Of a DNA stretch of 64,000 bases, positions 1 through 11,300 are shown in pieces. A program made the position numbers and the translations under genes. The notes beneath the pieces are model-generated. The model did not search any database, was not told the DNA's origin, and was given only the letters and a program-made list of their open reading frames with translations. Where the stretch lies: the NCBI RefSeq assembly GCF_001577835.2, contig NC_029547.1:62367110-62431109 (forward strand), written 5' to 3'. Within the stretch, counting starts at the first letter, position 1, and the number at the start of each line of letters is the position of its first letter. Source of the DNA: Coturnix japonica (lineage: Eukaryota; Chordata; Aves; Galliformes; Phasianidae).

Positions 1-136
1 CATTCAAGGCCAGGCTGGATGTGGCTCTGGGCAGCCTGGTCTGGTGGTTGGTGACCCTGCACATAGCAGGGGATTGAAACCAGATGATCATTGTGCTCCT
101 TTTCAACCCAGGCCATTCTATGATTCTGTGATGCTA
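1..136 (+). mobile_element. CR1 LINE, 3' end (cut by the left window edge)
   Basis: The sequence reads as the last part of the CR1 3' UTR: a stretch resembling 'ggccaggctggatg' followed by a glycine-codon-rich run, and it finishes with the CR1 tail 'attctatgattctgtgat'. The orientation is plus because the tail lies on the right. The 5' part lies outside the window. CR1 is the dominant avian LINE and most copies are 5'-truncated. No target duplication can be judged because only one end is present. Confidence 0.85.
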
Positions 137-2300
137 TGAAGGGTGACCTAAAGAGAGAGGGACTGAGAAGCCAGACTTCAGACTGTGCACCACAGGGTGC
201 AGTGCTGGGTGAAACAAAGCAGGTAGACAGTCAAGAGGGAAAGAGGGAACGGTCTCAGGGCTGAGTTCTGTTAGTGGTCCTTCCATGGGCTGTGGCATGC
301 CCCTGAGTCTGAGAAAGAGCTTTGCTTGGCTGAGGGCTGAGAAGTCCTATTTGTGAACGTCAGAGTGCCTTGGGAAGAGCAAACGTCAGCATTACCCTAG
401 CACAGCCCTGCAGGGCGTCTTTTCAATATGGAGAATTGCTGGCAAGCCTGTCATACCGCAAAGGGGAAATCCCTGGAAATACCAGGCCAGGTTGACTCCA
501 CTTACCAGCCAGCATCACCCTGTGTGTGTCAAACCCCTCTCGGCCCACAGAGGGGGTTTACCCCAAGGTCTTTCCTGTTCCTGCTGCGAGAAGGCAGAAG
601 GCGCGCCAGTATAATTGTCGCACGCCGCTGGCGGTTTGTTCCAGCCAGCTCTGCACAATCCAAGCAGCTCAGCTTGCACCTGTGGGAAGCCAGGGGCACC
701 TGGCTGTGCCCTGCAGCAGGAGAGCAGGCTGCTGGCGGCCCTGCCTCCACCTGGAGGAGGCCAGTCTCATCCAACCAATGCAGCCCCACACAGCAAGGCA
801 TCAGCCCCACAGCCTCCGCAACACTGGCTACAGCATCCTTGCCAAAAATTACCACTGCTGTTTATAAGTGGAAGAAAGGAAGATAACGGGGGGGAAGCAG
901 GAGGAGCAGTTGTTCCTTCATTTTTCCATTGAAGCTAACACACCAAATATATATAAATAACAAGTACAGAGGTCCTGTTGCACCAACCAAGAGCAGCTGC
1001 AGAGAACTGCTCTGGGCTGGTCTTCCTGCACCCTATTCCTTCACAGAAGTCCTCTCATGCCTTACCACCCTCTGACAGGTTCTCTGTGAGATCCTCACTC
1101 TAGAAACTGGGGCCCACTGAGCTGGGATGAAGGCTTCCGCTGAAGCCACTGTTGGCCAAGCAATACAAAGATGTCAGGACCACATCTAGAGGAGCCCACA
1201 TGGTCATGCAGAACACAAAACTTCCCTTAGCTCATCTGTGAGGCATCCATGTCCTGCTCCAGGACATCATCTTCCTTTATGGGCACTTACAGATACCTCC
1301 AGTGCCCTTCCTATATCTCTGCAACACCAAAACACCTGGATATCCACAGCTGGAAGGACAGGGAACCTCATGCAGAACAGGGGCATTGGCAGCCCCACTA
1401 GGAGGAGAAAATGGTCCCCATGCAGGTCCTACAAGACAGCTCCAGGGACCAGCAGCAGGCTCAGTGCCAAGAGAGCTGCCACAAATCCAGCACAGAGCCA
1501 GACATCCCCAAATCCTCTCATTATCCAGCTGCTAATAACATTACCAGATGCAGAAAAGTTCAAGATGTTATCCATTCACTGAAATGTTTCCCAGGTTACA
1601 AACCAGTGTGTTCAAGGAAGAAAATATCACAGACACAGAGTCAGAGAGCCATCACAGGTCCAGATAACAGCCAGCAGGGAGACCACTGCCATGGACACCA
1701 ACCAGAAGCAGGAGGGCACCACTCCCTGCACTGTGGATGCTCAGAGAGGCACCACACATCACTCGCCTCCCCAGTGCAGTGGGCCCAAGAGAAATGCTTT
1801 ATCTGTGGTAAGATAAGAGCATTGCTGTGACAGCAGACAGGCAGCTCGAAGATGTGGTCAAGAGGGAGCCCTGTGGAAACAGGATGGGCTCGCTCTGGCC
1901 AAAACTCCTGTCCTAAGGGAGGACACAGTGACTGTCACACAACGTGGGTCTGACTGCGGACGTGTGGACCCCGCAGGCATAGGATGGCTGCGAGAAGCTC
2001 AGGTGGGACCTGGGGACTTAGGGAGGAGAGCTGTCATAGACTAAGAACCCTGTGGGCTGCATCAACACTGGAACCCCAACTGATAGTCACCTTCTCCGTT
2101 CCTGTCTATCTCTCTCTCTCTTTACTTTTCCCACTAGAAGTTGTTAAGTAATACAGGGTTTATTGCAGTTTCTTTAAAAGTCACACAGTTCAGCTGCACA
2201 TCTTAGATACGAGAGTGACAACACTTCAAAGACCATTTTAGTACAGGCATTCTCTTTAAGACTGATTATTATGTTTGGACCTTGAGTGGACCTTAATCTA
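137..2300. other. Unique intergenic sequence, no gene recognised
   Basis: About 2.2 kb of mixed composition. Several open stretches of 100-150 codons occur on both strands at 430-930 and 1240-1830, but they overlap one another in different frames, show no recognisable domain, and lack convincing splice contexts. A minus-strand AATAAA lies at 2159-2164 and a short TC-rich run at 2108-2122. I see no RNA gene or repeat here apart from the CR1 tail at the left edge. This stretch could lie in the first intron of a gene starting in the CpG island to the right. Confidence 0.5.
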
Positions 2301-2349
2301 ACAGAGCCGACTGGTGAATCCAGCCTCCCTCCCTTCCAGCACGGGTGGG

Positions 2350-3450
2350 ACACGGGGCACCCACCCGCGGGACCCGTGTGTGCGGCGCAGCCTGCACTGA
2401 CATCCCACACCCCGCACTCCTGAGACTCCAGAACAAAGGCTCCTCGTTCAACCTGCCGCTCGCACATACATGGGGCTGCTCTCGGGATCGCAGGCGAAGT
2501 TTACGGATGCCCAACCGCTGCATGGCCAGGCAGGGCGGCCAGCACGGCGAGCAGGTGTCGGGCGGGCGGGGTTACATCGCCGCGACCCGAGGGAGCCCCG
2601 ATGCAGCGGCGGGCTCCTCGCAGGGCCGCCTCGGCAACGCGGTGATGCCGGGAGGCGGACACCGCTCCACGGGGATGCAGCCCCGGCCGAGGGACAGCCG
2701 CTCCCCGCCGCGTCCCCGCGCTGTCCCCGCGTCCGCGGATGGCGGCGGCCGCTCCGCACAAAGCGGGGTGGGGCTGCAGGAGCCCCGCAGCGCCGCACCG
2801 GCACCGCCCCCGGCTTCCCCGCACGGCAGCGGCTGCACGAGCCGTCCCTTCGCCACCGGCCGTCCCGCTCCCGGCAGCGGCAGGTGCCCGACCTTCCCCT
2901 CCCCACGCGCGTCTCTGCCCCGCGCCGCCCCGCTCCTTACCTCGCTGCTGGCCGCGGGGTCCGGCGGCCCGCAGGGCGTGCACATGGGAGCAGCGCCGCG
3001 CCAGCCCAGCCCGCTCCCCGCCCCGGCCCGCCCCCATGCCGCGCCCCGCAGCCGGGAGGTGTCCGCGGGTTCCCGGTGCGGATGGTGTTACGGTGCTCCG
3101 GCACCTCGCCCGCCCCCCGGCAGCCTTGTGCGGTCCCCCGACGTCGCCAAGGAGCTGCGGTGCGGTTTGGGGCGCGTTTAGCAGGGAAACACCTTGCTGT
3201 CATCTGCCCGCAGTCACAGCGCTGCCGCGGCTCGGCGGCCCCAGCAGCGCGTGTTTGCTGGCATGTATGGACTCGGAGCCTCATGCCTTCATCCGCAGAG
3301 CCGCAGCCCGGCCCTGGGGCCATGCCTGGGTAGCTGGCAATGCCCAAGACCAGTGACAGAGTAAAAGACACGTCCCTGGCCGGTTACCCGGCTGACATCG
3401 CTCCGTCCCGTACCCACGTCCCGCACACATCAGTCGGTCGCGGCGGCAGC
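2350..3450. promoter_or_regulatory. CpG island, probable promoter
   Basis: The segment is strongly GC-rich with frequent CpG dinucleotides (many 'gcg', 'ccg' and 'cgcc' runs between 2500 and 3200), unlike the flanking AT-balanced sequence. Several long overlapping open frames on both strands are a by-product of the high GC. In birds such islands usually mark promoters. It lies downstream of the 3' end of TBC1D2. In human the gene in that position is CORO2A, transcribed in the same direction as TBC1D2, so a CORO2A promoter is the best guess (inference from synteny). Confidence 0.6.
2941..2985 (-). CDS. Candidate first coding exon in the CpG island (possibly CORO2A)
   Basis: On the minus strand an ATG at 2985-2983 opens a 15-codon frame (MCTPCGPPDPAASSE) that ends exactly at a strong donor, GCGAG|GTAAGG (exon end 2941). 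A minus-strand transcript starting in the island and splicing leftward would leave the window or its first intron before the next exon. I do not recognise the peptide. The conserved coronin start (MSWHPQYRSSK in human, from memory) would lie in a later exon, so this exon may equally be 5' UTR. The identity rests only on the neighbourhood: TBC1D2 is followed by CORO2A in human, in the same orientation. Confidence 0.25.
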
Positions 3451-4985
3451 TCTGGGCTGTAGGACTGTGCTCTCATGGGGCAGGATGCTGCAGTTCGGGT
3501 GTCCTCGCACTGGTTGCGGTGCACACGTGGTGGCAGGTGGTGTAGAGGCATAACATGGAGTTCAGGGGCTGATTTAAACACTGCCCTTGTCAAAATTAGT
3601 GGGTTTTTTTCAGTTTCTACATGCAAGAGGATTTTATTGTGTTGAAAAACATTAAACTATCAGAGGATAAAGCAAAATATGACTGTTGATTTGAACTTGC
3701 TTTTGGAGTTTCTTTTCCCAACAAAAAGAAAGAGGAAAAAAAGAAAAAGCCATAAACAGCACAAGCACTGCAGGCAGGTCCTGTGACAGGGCCTTGTCAC
3801 TCCACTCTCATGGCGAGGCCTTCACTCCCTGCTCTGTCATTCCACCTGGAAGAGAAGTCCGGGACTGGGATAAAAATTAACCCAAGTCAAAAATAAAAGA
3901 GTCCTGGGCCTGGCTCTGTCAGGGCAGCACGCCAGGGTACAGGAGTGGATCGAGTTGCTCTGCTATGCACCGGCACTTTTACAAGTAAGGGATTTGCTAA
4001 GGGGTATGAAGGCAGTGGTGGTTCAGACCTGGGCTGAAGCCTCCCATAGCCACCTGTTGTCAGCCCAGGAGCCAGCAAAGAGTTCTGTGTAGTTCACAAG
4101 TGCCCGTGCAGGCAGGTGGAACTACTGGACTCCAGGTGCTCCATCTCAAACTCTTGTTTTCCAGCCATAACAGGTGGCTTTGGCAGCACAAAGTATCCTC
4201 GTGGATTTCATGCAGAGATAACCTCTGTAAAAGCTGGTGTTTGGTTGTTTGTTTTTGTTTTGAGATACTGTGGTAAGACATGAGTAACACTTTATTCTCA
4301 CCCTACACTGTCAGCGTGCACAGCTGTTACTGACACACAGCGGACCTATCTGCTGCAGGGCTCCCACTCTTTCCAAAACCCCAGCTCCACTTTGAATGTA
4401 AATTCATCCTGTGTGTCGGCCTCCAGAGGGCTCTGCCAGCTCAGACTTCTGCCGTTCTTTGAAACTGGCTGATAGGAGTCCTTGTATCTCATGCTGTATA
4501 TTCCAGCTCATCCTGGTCAGCTGTGGGTCAGAAGACTCAGCTGTCCCCAGCAGTCCAAATTGCCATGCCGTGCCCATAGCCAGCTGGCTTCACACCAAGG
4601 TGAGACCTCCTCTCTGGTGCAAACTCAGTGCTGTCACCAATGACTGCTCAAAGCTAAACAAAGAGCAAGGGTCGTTCCCAGCATTTTCCAGCCAGGCAAG
4701 AGACACATCTTGTGCCCCTACGGATTCCCACAGGAACCAAAATAAACCTGAGAGACAACTCCACCTTCCCACATTTCATTTGACTCGTCCCAGTCTGAGC
4801 CCCACAGCAAGATGTCCTCCAGCTTCCAGGCCTTCTTCAGGCCTAACCTGGTGAGAGCAGCATGACTCAGCAGCTGCAGGCTTATGTGCATGCTTTCCTG
4901 GCAAGTGAGCCATTGAAGGCACCATGTATTCAAAAAGCAGGTTCCCCTCCCAACCAGTTAAGAAGCTTAGACACCAATGAGGAAG
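3451..4985. other. Intergenic sequence between the CpG island and the TBC1D2 3' end
   Basis: No coding exon, RNA gene or repeat family is recognised. Alternative minus-strand poly(A) signals (AATAAA read from 'tttatt') occur at 4291-4296, so a long TBC1D2 3' UTR could reach here. A purine-rich A/G run lies at 3722-3750. The open frames at 4411-4854 (plus) and 4590-4933 (minus) look like chance. Confidence 0.45.
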
Positions 4986-4998
4986 TGCTCTTGGCTTA

Positions 4999-5004
4999 TT
5001 TATT
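4999..5004 (-). terminator. TBC1D2: Likely TBC1D2 poly(A) signal
   Basis: AATAAA on the minus strand, about 340 nt downstream of the TBC1D2 stop codon. It is the first canonical signal after the stop. A further AATAAA at 4296-4291 is an alternative. Transcript data would be needed to choose. Confidence 0.5.
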
Positions 5005-5343
5005 CATTTGCGACTTTACATGCACAGAAAAATCTCTTTCGAGCCTCTTCAAGAAAAGCCCTGCCTGGTTGGATCGTTTGCATCAATGGTACCACAACCA
5101 TTATTTCCTACAGATCTTTAGCTGCATCCCTCAGTTGCACAGCATGGGGTGTACAGGAAGGGTAAAATTCCTTTGACACCTTTCAGTCACAAAGCCTGGT
5201 TAGGTCCCCACACGGTCCTACATCTACAGCCTTTCTTCCAGAGGCAGACAGGCCTCACAAACACCTCTATCTTTGTCATATACAGATAGTTGTTACTGGA
5301 GACCTTCCACAAGGTGAAAAAGGAGTGATGAGCTCCATTTTTG

Positions 5344-8300
5344 CTATATCTCTTCTTCCTCCTCACTTACAGCTTCCTCCAAGCCCCGAGATCCCTGCTC
5401 TGCTCTCCCTTTTACGTAGGCTGCTTTGATCTGTTCCAGCTCGCACAGCTCTGTCTCCAGCTCTCCCCTGTGAATTCTCCTCCGGTTCCTCAGCAGTTTC
5501 ATGGGGAAGGGGTTCAAATCATTGAAGGCAATGTTCAGCAGCTTCCTACAATGGAAAAGAGGCCTGGTGAACCCATTTACTGGCTGAAATGGTAGCAAAT
5601 ACTTAAGTGTTTAAGAAGAGTGGGATTTCTCAGACCAACCCAAGTGCAGCTTGTTATTCGCTCCCTCAGGATGCTGCAGAAAGTATTTCAGCTCTGTGCT
5701 CAACAGTCAGCAAGCAGCAGAGTCATAAAGGAATCACAGGCAATTGCTTCTTACACAAACAACCACCCAAGGTAACCTTTTAAAGCACACTTTTAAGGTA
5801 CACTTTTAAGGTATGAAGCACACAGTGAGGAAATGGGCTCAGAACTAACTCTGATGACTCATCTTCCTTGGAGAGGAACAGCCCCTATGCTCCACTCTTC
5901 TGATTATACAATTGTCATTCTTAAGCAGTTTGTGCCATTAAAGGCCATGAGCAGAGCTGTGTTCTCAAATAACCTGATCATTTCAGCTGTGAGAAACCCA
6001 GCAGGTAGGACTGCCAAGTTTCAGCTGCTGAAAAAGAGGAATAACCCAGACTTTCTGGACAGGCCTGTTGTATCATGACTTTGTCCAAGCCAAACAGGCC
6101 TTAAGTAATAGCATGCAGGAGAAATCAAAAAAGAGGCACATAGGTCTATGTCCTGTTAACATGCTAGTGTATGCATCTGTTAACAAGCTAGTCACATCTC
6201 TTTTTAGGTTGATGTAACAGCTGAACAAGTACAGGCCTCAGATATGAGACTGACAGCAATTCAGTCTGTCCTACCTGCCATCCACGATCATCCTTGTGAA
6301 AAAACGCAGGTACTGGTAGATCTCCACACTGTCATGAATTCTTAGGATTTCCTCCTCATTGTATTTAAAAATTGCAAGTGCATAGCGGAAAATCACCTGG
6401 AAAGTTGAAAGGCGTTTCAGTTGGCAAAGTCTTGGCAACCAAGGGATTGGTCTCCCCTGGCTTAAAACATAGGATAAGGGATACACACTACAGTATATGT
6501 GGTCGCTGGGCTACTCCTGTGCTCAGTAGGCTGCTTTAGGGTGGGCCTGAAGAAGCACAGAGCTAAAACCAAAAGAACAACCCTCTGTAAGCTAACTTAC
6601 AACTCTAAAGCTTAACAGAACCTCCAAAAGGACCCTGAAACTAGTCTCACAGGGTTTCCCAATTCTCCCTATACAGTGGGAGTGCAAAATTCACAATTAT
6701 TTTTAGGAATATTAAATCTCTGCCCACCTTCTGTTCCCTGTATCTGTCCACTCTGAGCTGTGTCTGAGTTGTAGAGCAGAGGGGACCTCATCAGAACTGT
6801 TTTACATCAGAGCTACATGCTAAGAAATGCCAGGGGCACCACTCACAATAGATCTGCTTGAATGCATCAAATATACAGCAATATTAGACAAGGAGACAAC
6901 AAGGCATTGCACTAAAGAGGCAGGACAGGACAAGAGGCTCATCCCCACACCTCTCTGACACATGTGAATGTTCATCAATCTACTGTAATGTCAGATGTGG
7001 TGCAGATGGAAAGAAGGCCTAGATTAAGGGTTTCACCTTAGTTCCTTCATACAAGAAAGCATCCCACACTCGCAGGAGGATGTCACTGACCAAGCTGTCC
7101 ACAAAGGCCACCAGAAACCAGTTGAAGGTGATGAGTGAGACATCAATCTGATACTGCTCAAAATGAGTTGTGAGGCGAGGCAGCTTCTCTGCCAGGAAGT
7201 CTTTGAAGACTCTCTGATCTACCTAATCTTGACCAAAAAGAAAAAAATAAATTGATTAATTAGCAAGCACAAACCATCTTAGCAGTGAAGGAGAGGAACA
7301 GTGCAGCAGAACAGTGGCCTACATATGCCACTGGTGCTGCCTTCTAGCCTAAATACATCCCAGGTAGAGCATAGAATCTCATTGTCTCTCAGCCCTTCAG
7401 AATTACAGAGCAGTAAACTTCTGTGTGGTAACACGTGAAAGGTGTGGAGTTGAAACAGGGCTGAGATGTGCAGAAATGTGCTCTTCTCACACAGTGAGAA
7501 GAGTTCTCTATCTCAGAGTCATGAGGGAAAACACCGACGCATCTTTCCACATTAATCCTACTGTTATTTTCTCTGATGTCATGAGAAACCAGCTGAATGA
7601 CAGGGACTAAAAGCATGCCTAGGTCTGAATGACTGCACATCGCCTAATAGACTGAATACGTTAGACCCCTGTCTGTCTTCACAAGAAAGAGCTAATCTTC
7701 TCACTTCACTTCTTTGTGGGATCACTGCTGTCTGCTTTGCTTGTAGCTGCATGAACCTAGACGCATAAATGCAGCTGGTGAGATCCTTTAATTAAGTTTA
7801 TAAAGGCTTCATTTCAAGGAAGCTATGGTTTTATGAGAGGAAGTGTTCAGAGCAAGACCAGGGTTACTGTATCATATTACTATACCAGTTCTGTCAGCCT
7901 ACTTACCTTTGGCCCTGTAGTACAAACCAGACAAAGTGATACGCTTTGGTCTTTCAAGTCTGCAAGAACTAAACCTTAACACTCTCAGCCAGCTTTCAGT
8001 TTATCAAGCCAACCTATAAAGCCCCTAGGCTTACTTTTGTCATTTGATCCTAAACTGAAACACAGTTGATATAAAAATTCCAGTACCTTCCTTCATCTGC
8101 ACAGGGCATTCCAAAGATGGAAAGATGGAAAGCAGTTTCCACAAAGACACCTTCTTTATATTTGGTTCTACATGTCAGAGTTAGCCACTTCACTTTTACT
8201 GGATCTTCCTTGCAATAAATAACTGCACAGTTAATGGGCGCCTCTCCCCTGACTAGCCTGACAGCCAAGTGATTATTCAGGAGTGGTGCCCCATTTCTTA

Positions 8301-11300
8301 AACAACTTTGTAACTGTAATGGGAAGAACTACAAGGTGATGTCAACTGTCAAAAGTTAAACACATTGCAAGATGACTGCATGTTTTTAACCCTTTAGTTA
8401 TAAATCACCACATCAGAGCAGTACAAGCAGAAATGGGGGTGCCAGCTCACCTGTGATGTTATCAGAGTGTCACTATAGTAGTCTGCTGGCATTAGATTCT
8501 CCACAATATGAACCAGACACCAGAAAGCATTTTCCTCATCTTCCAGGACCAGCAGGGCAACAGCTGCCAATCTGTGATGAACAAGACAACATGAGGCAAT
8601 ACCACACTGTATGAGAAGACACAGTCCAACACTGGAACAGGAGAATCCAGTATTCTTACTGGCCTGTCTCTAGCTCTGTGAGGGAGCACAGTTGGTCAGA
8701 GAATGATCTGTTCTGCAGGCTTCTGAAAGATAATTCTATAACATCTAATATCAAGGGATTTCTGGAATGGAAAACGTCATTCTGAAGAACACCGAAAGAG
8801 CAATAGGAATGCCTTACACAGATTTTCCTCCCATGAAAATGTACAGTCAGAAACTTCCTTCTTGCAGCTAGTGACTGGTGCCTCTTTTCATAGACTACAC
8901 ACTTCTAAGAAGTCTGTTGGTTTTTTTTTTTAATCTTTTCTGTAGCTAAAATTTGGGAAGTGAAAGAAGCTTTTAGATTCCTTGAGCCTCACAGACTGAT
9001 AGAACTGGGCTGTTTGGCCTGGTGAAGAGGAAGCTCCAGAAGACCTGGTGATGGCCTTCTAGCATCTAAAGGGGGGCTATACAAACAAAGGAGAAAGACT
9101 CTTTAGCAGGATATGCTGTGATAGGATAAGGGAAAATGATTTCACACTAAAAGAGGAGATATTTAGATTGGCTATAAGGAAGGAGTTTTTTTTACAATAA
9201 AGGTGGTGAGGCACTGGCACAGGTTGCCCAAAGAGGTGGTGGATGCCTCATCCCTGGAGACATTCAGGGTCAGGCTCGATGGGGCTCTAAGTGACACGAT
9301 CTATCTGTAGGTATCGCTGTTCATTACAGGGGAGTCGGACTAGATGACCTTTAAGGTTCCTTTTGCTTCTGTAATTCTTCAGATATAACAAGATCAATTT
9401 CGTTAGCTTCTCCTCATGCGTCATCTGCCACAACTGCTAGCACTTCCAAATATTTCCTCCAACTATTGCAAGACAAAAGCAATCACTAGGGTGCTCTTCT
9501 GAGCACAATATGACTCACAGATTCAGCCTCTATCTCTTGACGTTAATCTGAGACTGCATCACCCCACCTCCTATAGCTTTTCCTGTAGAAGTCACAAAAT
9601 AGGAAGAAGACAAACAAGTGCATTCTGTCTGTTGACTGCTACAACACAGCAACAGCAGTGGGTGGAAAAAAGACACCATGTGCCAAATACAGCAGGAAAA
9701 TACCTAGAGCTAGTAAAGATCTAGAGAAGGACAGGAGCCTGGGACTGTTTGAATCACAGCCTAGAGAAAGTATCTACACCATCTCAGTGCTATCCCATGA
9801 AGAAGCAGCATACCTGGTTCCTCACCTATTCAGTCCCTGGCAGTATCCAATGGCAGGATTGTGCCAGGAGAATGCCAGAAGTACCCTTCGGAGCTTGGGG
9901 ATGAGCTGGGAAGTGGGGGACGAAAAATGTTTGTTGTTGGTCAGTGTCCGGGGCAGGTCAAGCTCAATCTGCCGACAGGCAGGGTGTTCAGTGCTCTTGC
10001 TCTGTCTTAACAGCTGCTGGTAGTGGTCAGGCAGATAGCTGCAGTGCTGGCTGACAATCCACTTCCAGACCCGCTGCCGATGCTCCACAGGAATGCCACT
10101 TCGAATAAGGCTTTTCAGCTCTGCAGAGGGACTCAGTTCTACAATGCTATTCCACCTGTCACGAAGGGGTTTCTCCACTGCTTCCTGGCTCCGCAGGTTG
10201 TTGGATTTCATCTCTAGGGCTTGAATTTTGGCCAGGAGTTTCCAGTCCTCAACTTCGTAGTCAGGTACAGTCATAAATCCATACTCATCGTACTCACTAG
10301 AAGGGTACAAGGCAGAGGTTAATTCAAAAGCCAGTTCTAGGCCACTGCCATGTTCCGCTCCTGTCACGCATGCCAGAGCACAGGTATTTCTCCTCTGCTT
10401 CTCTGGCAGCCATGCGCATGAGCCTGCCATATCTGCTGTCACAGAATCATGAAGACAAATGGTAGTCTGCACCAGTAGCATAGACAAACACATGAACTCA
10501 AGTGTAGCTCTGCTCTGAGCTGCAGTCTGACCCCAACAGACCCTTTTCTCTTGCTCCATCTGTTCCCCTACTCACAATGTAGCATTTTGCTCAATCTGTG
10601 CATCTTCTCCCTGCCATGCCTTAGGACACAGACAGTTCTGCAGTAACGAACTGCAAAAGCTTCAGAGCATCAGAACAAAAAACAGAGACTAACAGCACCT
10701 TCAGATGTCTCCGGTGCACAGCGCAGATCTCTTTCTAATCAGAAAACTCCAGGAGCCCTATTGGTAGTGCTTGTTGGAGGTTTGTGCACCCTCAGTCCAC
10801 AAGCAAGGCTACTTCCAAGGTATCACAGAATCACGTGGGTTGGAAAGGATCGCTGGGGATCATGAAGTCCAACCCCCTGCTAAGAAGATACCTCACTGTA
10901 GGCTGCACAGGAAACAAGTCAGTCCATGTCCATGCTTGTTTTATCTTCCCTAACATATCTATTACTTTCAAATTAATACAGTGTTTATCTCAGCTAACAT
11001 GGGGAGGTAAAGGCATTACAGTTAACCTTAATGCTTCCTGATCTCAATAGAGAGCAAGAGCCACACACCAAAATCCAGAACCAGGCAGGCATCGTCCAAG
11101 TGAACTGACAGAGTGACCAAGCACGGCCTTAGATTCTTAGGGCTACCTGTGAATCTGAATTTGATCAACCAGATGTAATAGAATTTGCTATGAAACTAGG
11201 GCAGTAACTTTGTAGAAAAGCATTAGTATAAATGCAAAGTCCTCAGTAGCACCAGTAGCAGAGCACTCTGGAGGACTGCAGTCTAGCCCCACCCCTTAAT

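Noticed and set aside
428-932. Overlapping open frames of 105-152 codons near the left edge
   Set aside because: Four frames on two strands share the same bases, and none shows a domain, splice context or conservation that I recognise.
2345-3356. Long overlapping open frames on both strands (up to 287 codons)
   Set aside because: High GC reduces stop codons. The frames are Pro/Arg/Ala-rich, mutually overlapping and match no family.
5788-5813. Two tandem 13-bp copies of 'cacttttaaggta'
   Set aside because: Two units only, in an intron of TBC1D2. Likely chance slippage.
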